Positions 11,541 through 22,145 of a DNA stretch of 35,333 nt are shown one piece after another. Numbering within the stretch: the stretch's first letter is position 1; the number at the start of each line of letters is the position of its first letter. Position numbers and translations under genes: made by a program. Origin of the DNA: Elysia marginata (lineage: Eukaryota; Mollusca; Gastropoda; Plakobranchidae); assembly GCA_019649035.1 (NCBI GenBank), contig BMAT01001435.1, forward strand, positions 38,607-73,939, given 5' to 3'. Below the pieces are notes generated by a model. It ran no database searches, had not been told where the DNA came from, and saw only the letters and a list, made by a program, of their open reading frames with translations.

Positions 11541-11705
11541 TCCCTAGAAGAAAGCGTTTGCCCCTGGGCATAACCAGCTGCTTTGGCTGTAAGTTGCCCT
11601 TCAGAAAGATGTGTAAGGAGAAGCATGAGAGAGGGTAATAGCCACTTACCTGACTAGGGCAATCACCATTACACCCTCAGACAGTTGGCAGGTACATAAG
11701 ACTGG
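11540..11705 (-). other. Denser block with exon-like splice signals
   Basis: This block is richer in GC than its flanks. On the minus strand it holds a pyrimidine tract ending in CAG (11702-11704), then 52 bases (11701-11650), then CAG followed by GTAAGTGG, a perfect donor consensus at 11649. One frame through the 52 bases is open (16 codons). It may be a small exon, or part of an ancient repeat: I see neither neighbouring exons nor a protein match. Confidence 0.2.
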
Positions 11706-11995
11706 ACGTAAAAAGAGAGTGCTTCAGTGCGAAACATGCGTCTTTCTGTATGGAACATGTTCATAATAGTTTTAGTTTACAATTGCCTTTGTCAAAAGTT
11801 TTTAAGTATAGTCAAATAAAAGAAATTATATCTTAATGTTCCCAACAATGTCATACTTTATAAATCACAGTCGTAGTTGTTCAGTACGGGTGAAAATTAA
11901 CATCATCTGAACTTATGATTTGCCTTTTTATTTGTTCTCGTATAGTTAAACTAATGGATGTTGCAAGAAAAAGAGTAATGACAATAAAAATCAAA

Positions 11996-12217
11996 TATTA
12001 TTAATAATATCAATATATAAATAGATAGAGAGATAGAGAGATAAATAGATATAAAGAGAGAGTCAATCAGATGGATTGTGAGATAGGTCGCTAAATAGAT
12101 GTACAAATAAACAGAAAGATATACAGAAAATAAGTAAATGACCAAATGAAAAAAGTTATAAGATATATACAGTCAAGAAGAGTGGGAAAAGAGATAGAGG
12201 GAGAAACAGAGAGAGAT

Positions 12218-12258
<41 letters not shown>

Positions 12259-12310
12259 AGAGGGGGGTAGTTAGATAGAGAGAGAGAAAGAAAAAAGAGA
12301 CGGTGAGGCT
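11996..12310. repeat. GATA/GA purine-rich microsatellite
   Basis: Interrupted GATA units lead into GAGATAGAG and then pure (GA)n at about 12219-12254, followed by a short G run. The array lies just left of the assembly gap. Confidence 0.85.
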
Positions 12311-12400
12311 GAAATGTCAAGATGCAGATTCAACTGCATTAGACTTAGTTAAATTATTCTTAGAGAATTACAGTAATTAACGAAGTTTTTACAAAATATA

Positions 12401-12773
12401 NNNNNNNNNNNNNNNNNNNNNNNNNNNNNNNNNNNNNNNNNNNNNNNNNNNNNNNNNNNNNNNNNNNNNNNNNNNNNNNNNNNNNNNNNNNNNNNNNNNN
12501 NNNNNNNNNNNNNNNNNNNNNNNNNNNNNNNNNNNNNNNNNNNNNNNNNNNNNNNNNNNNNNNNNNNNNNNNNNNNNNNNNNNNNNNNNNNNNNNNNNNN
12601 NNNNNNNNNNNNNNNNNNNNNNNNNNNNNNNNNNNNNNNNNNNNNNNNNNNNNNNNNNNNNNNNNNNNNNNNNNNNNNNNNNNNNNNNNNNNNNNNNNNN
12701 NNNNNNNNNNNNNNNNNNNNNNNNNNNNNNNNNNNNNNNNNNNNNNNNNNNNNNNNNNNNNNNNNNNNNNNNN
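12401..12773. other. Assembly gap (373 N)
   Basis: A run of N from 12401 to 12773. The right edge emerges inside (AG)n, so the gap probably reflects a GA array that could not be assembled. The 207-codon frame spanning it on the minus strand is an artefact of reading through N. Confidence 0.98.

Positions 12774-12810
<37 letters not shown>
12774..12810. repeat. (AG)n dinucleotide repeat at gap edge
   Basis: A pure AG dinucleotide run borders the right side of the gap and ends at AAGCAAAGG. Its true length is unknown because it continues into the gap. Confidence 0.9.
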
Positions 12811-12812
<2 letters not shown>

Positions 12813-13538
12813 CAAAGGGGCAGACTTAAGGGGACTAGTACTTAATGTACAAGATCTTGAAAAAATTGAGATAACAGTTTTAGAGAGATGTTTTGTTAAG
12901 ATATCAAACAGAAACAAAAAAAAAACTGTTTCCTTCATCTTTAAATTTAAACTCCACAGCTGAAAAAAACTACAACGAAACAATTATATTATGTAGGAAC
13001 ATTTTTTTGCTTGAATATAAGTTTTAAAAAAGGAACGAATACGTAAAAATTAATAATTTTAGACTTTGCATGGATACGATTGGTTGGTAAGAGTATACTG
13101 AAGCTCAGGGTTCCCCAGAGACTATACACTATCCCTAGTAAGGATTCAAAAGGACCCGCATATAACATTGGGGCACAGCTTATTCAATGATACACTATGA
13201 AGGCATCCATTGTCAAACGAAACATTATGGTTGAAAGCACAGCCATTGAATATTCAACCCTATTTGCTAATCTTTTAAATTACGCTTAACAAAGTTTATA
13301 TCTCTATGTTGCTTAGCTTCAGTGCATAAACTTGTTTCTAATAGCGATTGTGTGCATGACCCTATTTATCATTAAATGCAGGTAATGAAAGAATAAAAAA
13401 TCAGCTTTTAGTTGTAGATAAAAAAGAGACAACAAAACCATTTAAATAAATTTCCAGGCAACAGATTGCAATGGTATTTTCAAGCAATTATGACAATCTT
13501 CAAACAAACTGACTACTAAACTTTTACTACTAATCTTA
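12811..13538. other. Sequence without recognised gene
   Basis: AT-rich with a slightly denser patch at about 13080-13250. No open frame or repeat signature could be assigned. Confidence 0.5.
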
Positions 13539-13557
13539 TTACTACTAGTACTACTAT

Positions 13558-13604
<47 letters not shown>

Positions 13605-13605
13605 T

Positions 13606-13685
<80 letters not shown>
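13539..13685. repeat. (ACT)n trinucleotide array
   Basis: About 147 bp of TAC/ACT triplets, roughly 45 units, nearly uninterrupted except for a few CAC and AGT variants. Read on the minus strand it gives a long poly-Val run, so the 105-codon frame at 13516-13833 is a repeat artefact. Confidence 0.95.
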
Positions 13686-13989
13686 ATGTAACTTTTACTG
13701 CTTTTTTCGATGATTTAAAGATTAGTAATGATGAGAAATGCGTATGAAGTCGTGGACGCTCAGCTCTTGAAGCAAGAAGACTGTAAGGGGTCCCTGCCTT
13801 ACTTTCGGCAGGTCGACGTTTAATCCTTGACAAAGCCTATTTTCACACATTTTTCGCATAAGTCATGCTTGAAGGATTACTCAACTATAGTAAGTGAAAG
13901 ATCTTGTCAATATGCTTAAGTGATGCGCTTAATGAGCTGCTCCTCTGTGAGTTTGGAAGGCATTTGGTTGGTTAATCGCCTGTCGGGGA

Positions 13990-14056
13990 AACCATGTAAA
14001 GCGCTTAGAGTATATCAGTGGATAAACTACTATACAAATACGCTCTATTTTAAAAA
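13990..14056 (+). mobile_element. Possible L2-type LINE/SINE 3' tail relic
   Basis: GTAAAGCGCTTAGAGTATATC (13995-14015, the last base lying outside the core) is followed about 13 bases later by ACTATACAAATACG. This order resembles the conserved 3' tail of L2-clade LINEs and their SINE partners, in which TGTAAAGCGCTT is followed by a degenerate spacer and GCGCTATATAAAT. The second half is diverged here (ACTACTATACAAAT). That tail folds into the stem-loop recognised by the reverse transcriptase in this clade. No LINE reading frame is seen upstream, so this would be an old truncated copy or a SINE end. The match is from memory of the motif, not a search. Confidence 0.35.
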
Positions 14057-14848
14057 GTTAAAGTGGATGATGATTCGGAATTACGTTGTACAAGTATATT
14101 ACAACCCTTCTTTCATTTTACACCTCTTCAGTGCTCTCTTAAGAACAAGTATTGAAAGCTTGCACTAGTGTTTTCCCATAAAACACAGTTATTACCAATC
14201 TCGATAGTTCAGTTGAAGAAAGAGAAACTTAGAAGTCGGAAAAACTTATTTTTGTATTATCTCGGACGCAAACAGTTCGGTAGATGAAAATACTATATTT
14301 TAATCAGGAAAGTGACGTATGTATTGTCAAATGTAATATTTATTTTAATGCTGAGGTTTTTTTTTCATCCGCTATTAAACTATTTTTGTAGATTTATTTA
14401 ATTGTTAGTTAATCGTTTGCATATATTAAAAACGATTTAAGGCCGTATCATACTATTAACAGTGAACTCCATACCCGTGGCCAGAATTGATGCCGCGATT
14501 TCTGGTAGTTAGACGGTGCTAAACAACGCTACATTTCTTCCAGCAAATTTGCTACTTTATTTATGTATTACAGCTCAGTTAATTTTAGATATGATGTATA
14601 CTTTGTGGTTCATTTCAAGGTGCTTACATAATGTGCTTATGAAATCTTTTTAAAAAAAACCCATTATTTTGGTTTTTTTTTCAAGACCAAGATGTTGCTG
14701 TTTTTGGAAAAAAATATTAACACGACGTGAAAAATATGAAAAAATTATAGACCCCTATCATGTAAATTTTGAAAAAGCAAATGACATAGTTATCAAAACC
14801 TAAGCTGTAAATCTTTTGTGCAACTTTTTGTGCTGTATCCTATAAAAA
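14057..14848. other. AT-rich sequence without recognised gene
   Basis: No supported gene or repeat; T and A homopolymer runs occur near 14358, 14654 and 14673. Confidence 0.55.
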
Positions 14849-14849
14849 A

Positions 14850-14887
14850 CCCTTTCTTTCTTTCTTTCTCTCTTTCATTCTTTCATT
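14850..14887. repeat. (CTTT)n tetranucleotide repeat
   Basis: Short run of CTTT units passing into CTCT and CATT variants. Confidence 0.85.
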
Positions 14888-14949
14888 TGCATTATCATAT
14901 TTATCTTGTATCTATTCATCTATATTGAAAAATCTATAAAATTTAAAAG

Positions 14950-15342
14950 GGTAACCTTCTCTCCACCTAACTCAGTCTTCCACTGCCTCCTAGCTCTGTC
15001 TCCTTGTTTTCTCCCTGTTACTGTTTTCTACTTTCAACACTACACTGTCTAGTCTCACCCCTGTACCCCTTTAATTCCTTATTTGTATTCTCATATCATG
15101 ATTAGCCTTGTTTCTGATTCTTCTTTCGTTGTCTTTGATTTCTAAACCCTATAGATGCTTTCTCGTTTTCACTTTCTCTGTTTCACCTCCGCTAATTATT
15201 TTTACACCGTCATTTCTCTAAATCTTTCTCTTTCTCTTTCACTACATTTTCACATCTCTGCCCTTTTCATTGACTCTGTCACCTCTCTCTCTCACTCTCT
15301 CTCTCTTTCTCTCTTTCTTTTTCTCTCTCTCTTCTTTTTTTG
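14950..15342. repeat. Pyrimidine-rich tract with (CT)n core
   Basis: C/T-dominated sequence on the plus strand, becoming almost pure CT/CTTT between about 15216 and 15342. The 74-codon Leu/Ser/Phe-rich frame across it has no protein meaning. Confidence 0.75.
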
Positions 15343-16502
15343 GCCATTAAGTATCTGTTGCAGGAATATCTTGATCTAGATATTGCACAGCTGAATTATG
15401 TAGAATAGCTGAGTCTGGTTTTGTCGCCTTGGGATCTTTAGGGGACAAGTTGAAATTTACATCTGGATCTAAATCTTGGCCTCTAGCAGTTTTTATTATT
15501 TTCACCTGCATGCGATTTGTTTAAACCCGGCTCTGTCTCATTGAGGGAACGGGACTTTCGGGCCAAAGCTCTTAGCTACAAAAAGTGGTTTGTTGTTGAC
15601 AGCGTCTACTTTTTTTACATTCTGGGAATGCACCTTGTTAAATTCAAGTAAACGAGAACTTTTTTTTACAGTAGGCTTATTCATTGTAACTAGAATACAC
15701 ATATTTTCATTTAATATATTTTTCCTTCAATACTGTTTTTTTAAATATTATATTGTATAACAAATTAGTTCAAATAAAGTAAGCTACTGCGCAATGTCCT
15801 TGTGGATATTTTGCGGAACTCTGAGCGATGGAAAACTCCACTAATGTAGTGAACAGGCCTATAAATATAAAATTGAGTGCGAGGACATTTATTTGATCAC
15901 TATTTTACCTAAGTCCTCCGCCATCTTTGCATCCTCCACAATATGTTTTGCATAGGATAAGTTTCCTCTCTACTTTTTGTACTGACAATCCTTTCAACAA
16001 TGTGTTTCCATCCGACAACATCTGACCAAAGATATGCCGAAAATAGCTCATGCAGAAAATTTAACCAATTTGGCTCATCTGATGTAATTTTTTATTCATT
16101 TCATTTTATTTAGTATGCAATGATTCAACGACGACAGAATACGGTTTGCAAATAATATTAAGTACCTACTATTATTATTCATTGTATAAATTAGCAGGTT
16201 GCCTTGTCAAATAAAAGGATAATTTCTTTAGCACACTGTCTCTGCTGCAATCAAAATTATTAGCGTATCCTTTTACTAATTATCCGAACCGGGACATTTG
16301 TAGCTCGAAAATTTTGTTTTTTTTTTAAATCAACTTAACATAATTAAATCTGCAGAAACCTTGTCAAATCGATACTGATTTCTCATTTTAAGTTTCAATT
16401 TATGCCCAACCCTAGTTTTCTTACTATCTCTAAAATTCTTATTTCGCATTGCTAAATATTTATTTAAAAATACTACAATTTCAGTTCAGCATGATATTTC
16501 TT
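15343..16502. other. AT-rich sequence without recognised gene
   Basis: No supported coding frame or repeat. AATAAA hexamers and T runs occur as expected from composition. Confidence 0.55.
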
Positions 16503-16838
16503 TCAGAGAGAGAGAATGAGAAAGAGACAGACAGATAGACAGGTAGAGACAAAGATAAAGAGAGACAGACAAACAGACTGAAACATGGACAGAGACAAAC
16601 AGACAGACAGAGACACACAGGGAGAGAGAGAGACAGATAGACAAGAAGAGACAAAGATCGAGAGAGAGACAGACAAACAGACTGAGAGACAGCTAGAGAC
16701 AGATAAAGAGAGACAGAGACAGACAGTGACAGAGAGAGTCAGACACCGAAAGAGGCAGACAAACAGATACAAATTAATAGACAGACAAACAGAGACAGGA
16801 AGAGAGAGACAGAGAGACAGACAGAGACAGAGAATAAG
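16503..16838. repeat. (GACA)n/(GAGA)n compound microsatellite
   Basis: About 335 bp of interleaved GACA, GAGA and AAACAGAC units, purine-rich on the plus strand. It generates a Thr/Arg/Asp/Gln-rich frame on the plus strand and a Ser/Val/Cys/Leu-rich frame on the minus strand, both artefacts. Variation between units suggests an old array. Confidence 0.92.
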
Positions 16839-17440
16839 TAAATTTTAAAAAGCACATGATCTACTACCAAGGTGTTTTAATCATAATACATTGTTTTCCC
16901 TGCAGAGGCCCAATGCCACCTCAGTTACATTCTGAAGTCACTGAAGAACAGCAACTAAAGCGCATCATTCTTAGCATACAGACAAAATCTTTAATTGCCC
17001 ACAGCCGGGTTCTCATTTACCAAATCAGTTGAGGCGAGACATGCTTCGAACTACCTATTTATTTCATTCGTCTAATGAAACGGATTTTATCCGTTGGTCT
17101 AGCAAAAACGATTTCATTTCTAATTAAGAATTGGCCACGCCAGGGTGGCGAAGGTTCTCTGACACCTGCATGGTAAATATCGCCATAGCTATAGGGAAAC
17201 AGCAATAACACTGTTTCTTTCTGGACACATGCGTTTACGTTTTAATTCGCGTCAGAACTAAAAACTTTTGAACTTGCGCAGTACGTGTAGGTGTCACCAT
17301 TGAAACACGTTTGGTAAGATAATTATTTAATTATATTGAAAGACAGCACAATGATCACGCACAAGTGAGGCCATACATACGCAAAACCGGTTTTATAAGC
17401 AGAATATCTACTAACCCACGACTAATCCTATATCCTTCCT
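16839..17440. other. Sequence without recognised gene; short hairpins
   Basis: Holds a 7-bp perfect hairpin at 17079-17095 (AACGGAT, TTT, ATCCGTT) and a small GC stem near 17140-17153. It adjoins the retrotransposon fragment and may include its 3' untranslated region, but I cannot delimit that. Confidence 0.45.
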
Positions 17441-17852
17441 TCATGTGCCAGGTCTATTGCAGACATCTGCGATCATGGCCTTCCATTCCTCTCTGCTGTC
17501 AGTTCTCCTGATCTGTTCATTGTTGGGGGATTCTTTCCTCGCTTGGTTGTATAGCTATTTAGACTGTCGGTGTATTTTGTGCGTTGTCTTTCTCTGCCTT
17601 TGGTAATACAAATCTTTCCACACAATATTTTCTTTTCCATCAGCTTTGTTTATGCTTGGTTGCCTTTTTTCTGATCGTTTTGGGTACGGACCTTTTATAT
17701 ATGGCTATGTCCAGAACCTCTTCGTTTAACTTCTTTTTGGTCCATGATATTCTTGTAATTCTTCTGATATACGCCATTTCTGCTGCTTCAAGTATTCTTT
17801 CAAGTTCTTTTGTCAGCGTCCAGCATTTATAGCCATACAGAAAGAATTTCAA
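17441..17852 (-). pseudogene. Non-LTR reverse transcriptase C-terminus, truncated and frameshifted (RTE-like)
   Basis: The minus strand encodes the C-terminal end of a non-LTR retrotransposon polymerase. Reading from 17852, the first frame contains YGYKCWTLTKELE, then EAAEMAYIRRITRISWT and NEEVL, matching the typical order YGcEtWTLtk..le..EaaEMw..RRmlrISWtdk..NEEVL after the polymerase domain. The frame then breaks at a stop near 17640. Homology continues in another frame with INKADGKENIV, then in a third with RQRTKYTDSLN, and ends with REEWKAMIADVCNRPGT and a TGA stop (17441-17443), the usual ending of such proteins. At least two or three frameshifts are present, and the endonuclease and catalytic polymerase domains are absent. 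Upstream it runs straight into a purine microsatellite, as expected of a 5'-truncated insertion. RTE-like assignment is from motif memory; a related clade is possible. Confidence 0.85.
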
Positions 17853-17945
17853 GAGAGAGAATGAAGGTGGGGCGCTGGGTGCTAAAGAGATATAGCAAGA
17901 GATAGACAGAGAGAGATAGGTGAGAGAGAGCTTGAAAGAGTAAAA
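17853..17945. repeat. Purine-rich GA/GATA tract
   Basis: Interrupted GAGA, GATAG and GACAG units directly abut the 5'-truncated edge of the reverse transcriptase relic. The repeat may pre-date the insertion or have grown at its junction. Confidence 0.75.
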
Positions 17946-18985
17946 GACAATTAAACAAGGCGTGACACTAGGAGACCGTGAGAGCCATATGACAGGAATA
18001 AATAAAGAAAAAGAAAATTAAACAAGATGGTGTGTAGCATAACAATCATACTGATTGACGAAATGTATACACGGGATATTTCTACAATTTTTGTGTGCAA
18101 ATTTATGATACCCCCGTTAAGGTAAAGTTTTCCAGGAATCGCTTGAATCTTATGGGGTTTTAAAAGCAAATAGTGTTAAGCTTATCAAACACCACAAACC
18201 ATATGATTCTGGTGTTAAATGATTTAAAACTAACTTATTAGGCATGTTATAACGTTTCAAAACTTACTTTTTCTTTTTTCTCAAATTTAGGAAAGGTGAA
18301 GACATCAACTTCTTGCACCAAGCCCTTGTTATAATTTTCATCTACACTCACACACATCTTTGGTTATGGAATCAACAACTGTTTTTTTATATTATCTTAA
18401 CTTGTTACGGTTTTTCCCTCAATGTTTAATTAAAGAAATAGAGGTAACCTTATTTACTATAATCTTCCAGCACAGAAGCCATTACATCAACTAAAACACA
18501 GATTGCGCGCAAATCAAAATACAATTCTGTTAACAGGCAATTTGCCACTGTAATGTATGTCATCCCATATATGTCCGTTTGTTCAATACTGATCCGCTGT
18601 TTTGGCTCCCGCACTGCCCTGACATAATAATCTTGAACTCATGTGTCCTTCAGGCCTTGCCGAGAAAAAAAAATTAGATAACATACTTACCTTAGTTTTA
18701 TTTCTCTTTTATTGCAAAACACTACAAAAAGCAACACGTTGAATCAAAAGATATTATCCATTTTTTTCATGCGCAAAGTTTTGAATTCAATTACATTACC
18801 ATTGAAAAGATTGCATCAAAACTCTGATTTTCTTTTTATCTTAGGTATGTTTGTCTATAATGAAAATTATTCACGTAGCTCTTTCAATATCTTTAGTGGA
18901 CAAATTATTTTATACCCAAGCACGCAACCATATTCCCAATAGGTTGTGCCTACAGACAGCAGCTATATAATTATGCATTAAGCTA
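17946..18985. other. AT-rich sequence without recognised gene
   Basis: AT-driven chance frames only (72-76 codons). No repeat or RNA signature was seen. Confidence 0.55.
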
Positions 18986-18989
18986 AATT

Positions 18990-19090
18990 GCAATTCAAAG
19001 AGAAGACTAAATGCAAGAGCAGGTATTGCATTTGTCTGACAAGATCCTAGGTTCGAGTGATCCTCTTACCAGAGCTAGTGCAAAGTTATG
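18990..19090 (+). mobile_element. Weak tRNA-SINE relic candidate
   Basis: CTAGGTTCGAGTGATCC (19047-19063) resembles an RNA polymerase III B box with a two-base insertion. GCAAGAGCAGG, about 35 bases upstream, could be a worn A box. Spacing suits a tRNA-like head, but both boxes are imperfect and no tail or target duplication is visible. Confidence 0.25.
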
Positions 19091-20938
19091 CATGCATATC
19101 ATAGGATGATGAAAGAGGTCAATTCCCCCCTCCCCCCATTAGATAAGAGTATTGGAAACGCATTACCTGATTGAACATGTCCATTATTTTTTTTGCGCCA
19201 ACATCATTTGATAAAATTAATCGACCGTGATTACATTGAGGGGGCTTCATTATTATTATTTCTTTCGGCTTTTACCGTTGTCTGCCTGTCTGTCCAGCAT
19301 GTCGTTCTGCATTAGAGCTCTAGCTATGTACATTTAGATTTAACGGCCAGCCATAAAGCGCCAGCGTAACATGGTTGTGACTCATAGAGATATATAAGCA
19401 AAAACTGTATAGTAAAACGTGTATTTAGAGGGTAATGCTCCTTTTCCATGTCAAGTTATGTTATCGGACCGAAGAGTTAAAATGTTATATCACCTTCACC
19501 TTTTCACATAAGCCCGTCAACATGTGATGTCTAAGGCGGGTGTGATCCTTTCAACACCGTACTTCACAGATATTTAGCTTTAGTATGGCATTTAAAACGA
19601 CCGTAAACTTAAGTGTAAAAAAGATCGACTCACACTTATTAAGAATTTAGTTATTCATAAATGTAAAAAAATTATGGTCAATATCGATAATAACTTACAG
19701 TTACAGTGGTACAATGTTGGGCCACAACAAAAATGAAAGAGGATAAAAATTATAACACGCCATTGGAAGAAGCCACCAAGAAACAAAGCAAAACAAACAA
19801 AAAAAATCTCAACAAACTAACAACTGATTCGCTGCCAATGAAAATCATAGAGATGTAGGCTTAAAAAAAACCACCTGCTAAAAGTATATTTGTTCCTCCT
19901 GTTTTCTATTATTTCGAACTAAAACAAGGACCTATCATATTTTTACAAACCTACGATAATTTTATCAATGGTTCATGTTTAGAAGATCAGAAAAATGCAT
20001 TTTTTAAATATCGACGTCTAGCAGAGAGAAAATTGCGACATCCAAACCATAGTGTATGGTGCCTAAGACTATAAAATAAAACAAGTGCTGGACATAGCAA
20101 GAACATCTTTCCTCCGATACGGGCATTAACCCTGGCCGTACCGACTGCTCTTTTTGCTCTCTGTCAAGTTCTGTTTGACCAGTAAATAATCCCTTCCCTT
20201 TTTTTGTTCTCATTTTCTCTTTTTCTCTGGTAGACTGTGTTCTCACTCGTATTGAGTTTTCGTCGCTTACAACACAAGCTCTGTCCAGAAGGAAAAAAAA
20301 ACCATGGCGATGCCGCATTAAATCAGGCTGACGTTATGAAGTGTAGCAAGTTTAGTGAACTGTGTCTTTTTGAAAGACATAGAGATGTTTATTTCTTTTA
20401 TGATAATTAAGGATGTTAATAATGTTAATTCTTTGTTTGTTTGGATAAGGATAGAAAAGGAGTGTGAGCTGAGATTGATTTCTGAGAAAAGTGAGTTGGC
20501 AAAGATTATTTTACATTACATCTATACCACCAATTTCTAAATGAATTAAAATCGCATATTCGATAAAATATTGTGTGGATGTGTCCTGAACTCTTCAAAT
20601 TGCAACAGATTATTCTGCCTTTATCGATAAAGAAAATCTTTAGTTAGTGGTTTTGTTCAATACACATGGTTATCATTGCTGCATAAACAACGATTTTCCA
20701 TTTACCAATTCTATTCAATTCTTATTTTCGCTTTGATTCGCGTAAGGCATGGTGGATTTTATTACATGAGTTTTTGTATATTATGGTCATTACTGCATAG
20801 CACATTTAGTTTTAAACTAAACATGTTGTTTCTTAGAAATAAGAGCTACATTATAGCTAAAAACAAAAGTGTTTAACACAAAAAAGAGATAAAAATGTTA
20901 CGCTATAAAATCGTGAGAAAAAGGAGAGGGGGGACAGG
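19091..20938. other. AT-rich sequence without recognised gene
   Basis: Includes a C-rich patch (about 19124-19138). A 104-codon minus frame (20004-20318) is charged and matches nothing I know; its middle comes from a T/C-rich run. No firm feature. Confidence 0.5.

Positions 20939-20988
<50 letters not shown>
20939..20988. repeat. (GA)n dinucleotide repeat
   Basis: About 50 bp of pure GA dinucleotides, preceded by G-rich sequence. Confidence 0.95.
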
Positions 20989-20990
<2 letters not shown>

Positions 20991-21525
20991 GCTGCAAGTA
21001 CTGTTTGAAAATTTAGTTTTTGAATCCTCTTTCATAGGTGGGTACCGGTAGATAGAACCTAAAAAAGTACGCTCTGTTGCCTCATTAAAATGAGTTTTAC
21101 ACAATAAAAAAGCAACACAAAAGCAGAGTTATCAACAGTTGTAAAAGCTATAGCGTAAACTCTTTTATTCATTTGTATTTGATTTCAAGCTAACTGCGGA
21201 AATTAAAACTTTACTTTAAACTAACAATTATGCACACGCACCAACACACAAATTAATTCATTCAGAAGTACAACATCATCAACTAAGCAGTATTAGAGAA
21301 AGATGATTATATGATCCGTAAGAGCAAGAGTAGATGTTCATTGCTTTCGCACGGTCATGAGTTGTTTTTTATATCTAAATTCTTGTATTTCCTGTTATGT
21401 TATAAAAAATTTGACATTTGAGCGTCTATTTAGGCATGGTTAAGAAGCACAGCTAACTACCAAAGAGGTGTGTTGTGACATATGTAAATGTCTCATAAAT
21501 AAGAGAGTCACGGAGGAAGAAAGAT
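20989..21525. other. AT-rich spacer between microsatellites
   Basis: No supported gene or repeat. Confidence 0.55.
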
Positions 21526-21618
<93 letters not shown>

Positions 21619-21887
21619 GGCAGGCAGACAGAGACAGGACTGACAGACAGGCAGACAGACAGAAGGATAGAGAGAGATGGAGGAAGAGAGAGAGGGAGAG
21701 ACAAAGAGATAGAGAGAGAGACAAAGATAGAGAGTCAGAGAAGAGAGAAAGAAAGAGAGAGGGAGAGAGATATAGAGAGATTGAGAGGCGGAGGAAGAGA
21801 GAGGGAGGGAGATATAGAGAGAGTGAGAGGCGGAGGAAGAGAGAGAGAGAAAGAGAGAGAAAAAGAGAGAGACATACAGAGAGATGG
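21526..21887. repeat. Layered (GATA)n-(GACA)n-(GA)n microsatellite, left part
   Basis: A clean (TAGA)n array (about 21527-21591) is followed by GACA units (about 21597-21662) and then GA-rich sequence with longer repeating modules such as GAGAGGCGGAGGAAGAGAG, seen twice (about 21781-21803 and 21825-21846). The tract resumes at 22146 after the SINE. Overlapping minus-strand frames of up to 189 codons are artefacts. Confidence 0.92.
21879..21887. repeat. Candidate target-site duplication, left copy
   Basis: GAGAGATGG here is repeated exactly at 22146-22154 on the other side of the SINE. Because both copies are in GA-rich repeat DNA, chance identity is possible, but the shared TGG makes a genuine duplication plausible. 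Confidence 0.5.
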
Positions 21888-22081
21888 GGGATTGATTGAT
21901 TGATTGGAGGGTATTTTTGCAAACCCAATTCCACTTCAAAGGTGCTCTCAGGGCTTAGGTCCCAATGACAATTTACGGGCTGCCACCCAGAGGCTAGCGG
22001 GGATACCATGACTTAGCCTCAGCCGGTCACATTATACTGACACCGACCCAACCAGTAGGGGCCCGGACTGTGCTGGGCTGT

Positions 22082-22092
22082 GTTTCGAATCC
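22082..22092 (-). promoter_or_regulatory. Pol III B box of the SINE
   Basis: GGATTCGAAAC on the minus strand is close to the B-box consensus GGTTCGANNCC, with the TTCGA core intact and shifted by one base. It lies about 32 bases after the A box, as in tRNA genes. Confidence 0.75.
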
Positions 22093-22123
22093 GCGACCTC
22101 TTGGCCACGGAGCGAAGCCACTA

Positions 22124-22135
22124 CCAACTGAGCTA
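22124..22135 (-). promoter_or_regulatory. Pol III A box of the SINE
   Basis: TAGCTCAGTTGG on the minus strand matches the A-box consensus TRGCNNAGYNGG at every defined position. Confidence 0.85.
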
Positions 22136-22145
22136 TCTAGACCCC

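Larger units (their letters stand above)
21888..22145 (-). mobile_element. tRNA-derived SINE
   Basis: Read on the minus strand, the element starts with GGGGTCTAGATAGCTCAG near 22145. It contains an A box TAGCTCAGTTGG (22135-22124) and a B box GGATTCGAAAC (22092-22082), spaced as in a tRNA gene, so RNA polymerase III transcription is expected. The 3' acceptor side does not pair with the 5' end, so this is not a functional tRNA gene. A body of about 170 bp follows, unrelated to tRNA, containing GAGAGCACCTTTGAAGTGG, and ends in an (AATC)n tail (21891-21905). Total length is about 255 bp. Composition is much more balanced than the GA repeat it interrupts. The nine bases GAGAGATGG on both sides are a likely target duplication. 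The boxes and tail are well kept, suggesting a fairly recent copy. The family name is not known to me. Confidence 0.85.

Noticed and set aside
12360-12983. 207-codon minus-strand frame
   Set aside because: Most of it is read through the N gap, with the rest in (GA)n; it is an artefact.
13516-13833. 105-codon frame with a long Val run
   Set aside because: The Val run is simply the ACT array translated; flanking codons show no family resemblance.
16503-16848. Overlapping frames rich in Cys/Leu/Ser or Arg/Asp/Thr
   Set aside because: Low-complexity translation of GACA/GAGA repeats on each strand.
19345-19400. ATAAAGCGCC ... ATATATAAGC resembling an L2-type tail
   Set aside because: Match is too short and diverged, weaker than the candidate at 13990-14056.
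21440-22009. 189-codon Ser/Leu/Tyr-rich frame and two overlapping ones
   Set aside because: Translation of GA/GATA/GACA microsatellite plus part of the SINE.
22070-22145. Functional tRNA gene on the minus strand
   Set aside because: A and B boxes are present but the 5' and 3' ends do not form an acceptor stem and a SINE body follows directly.
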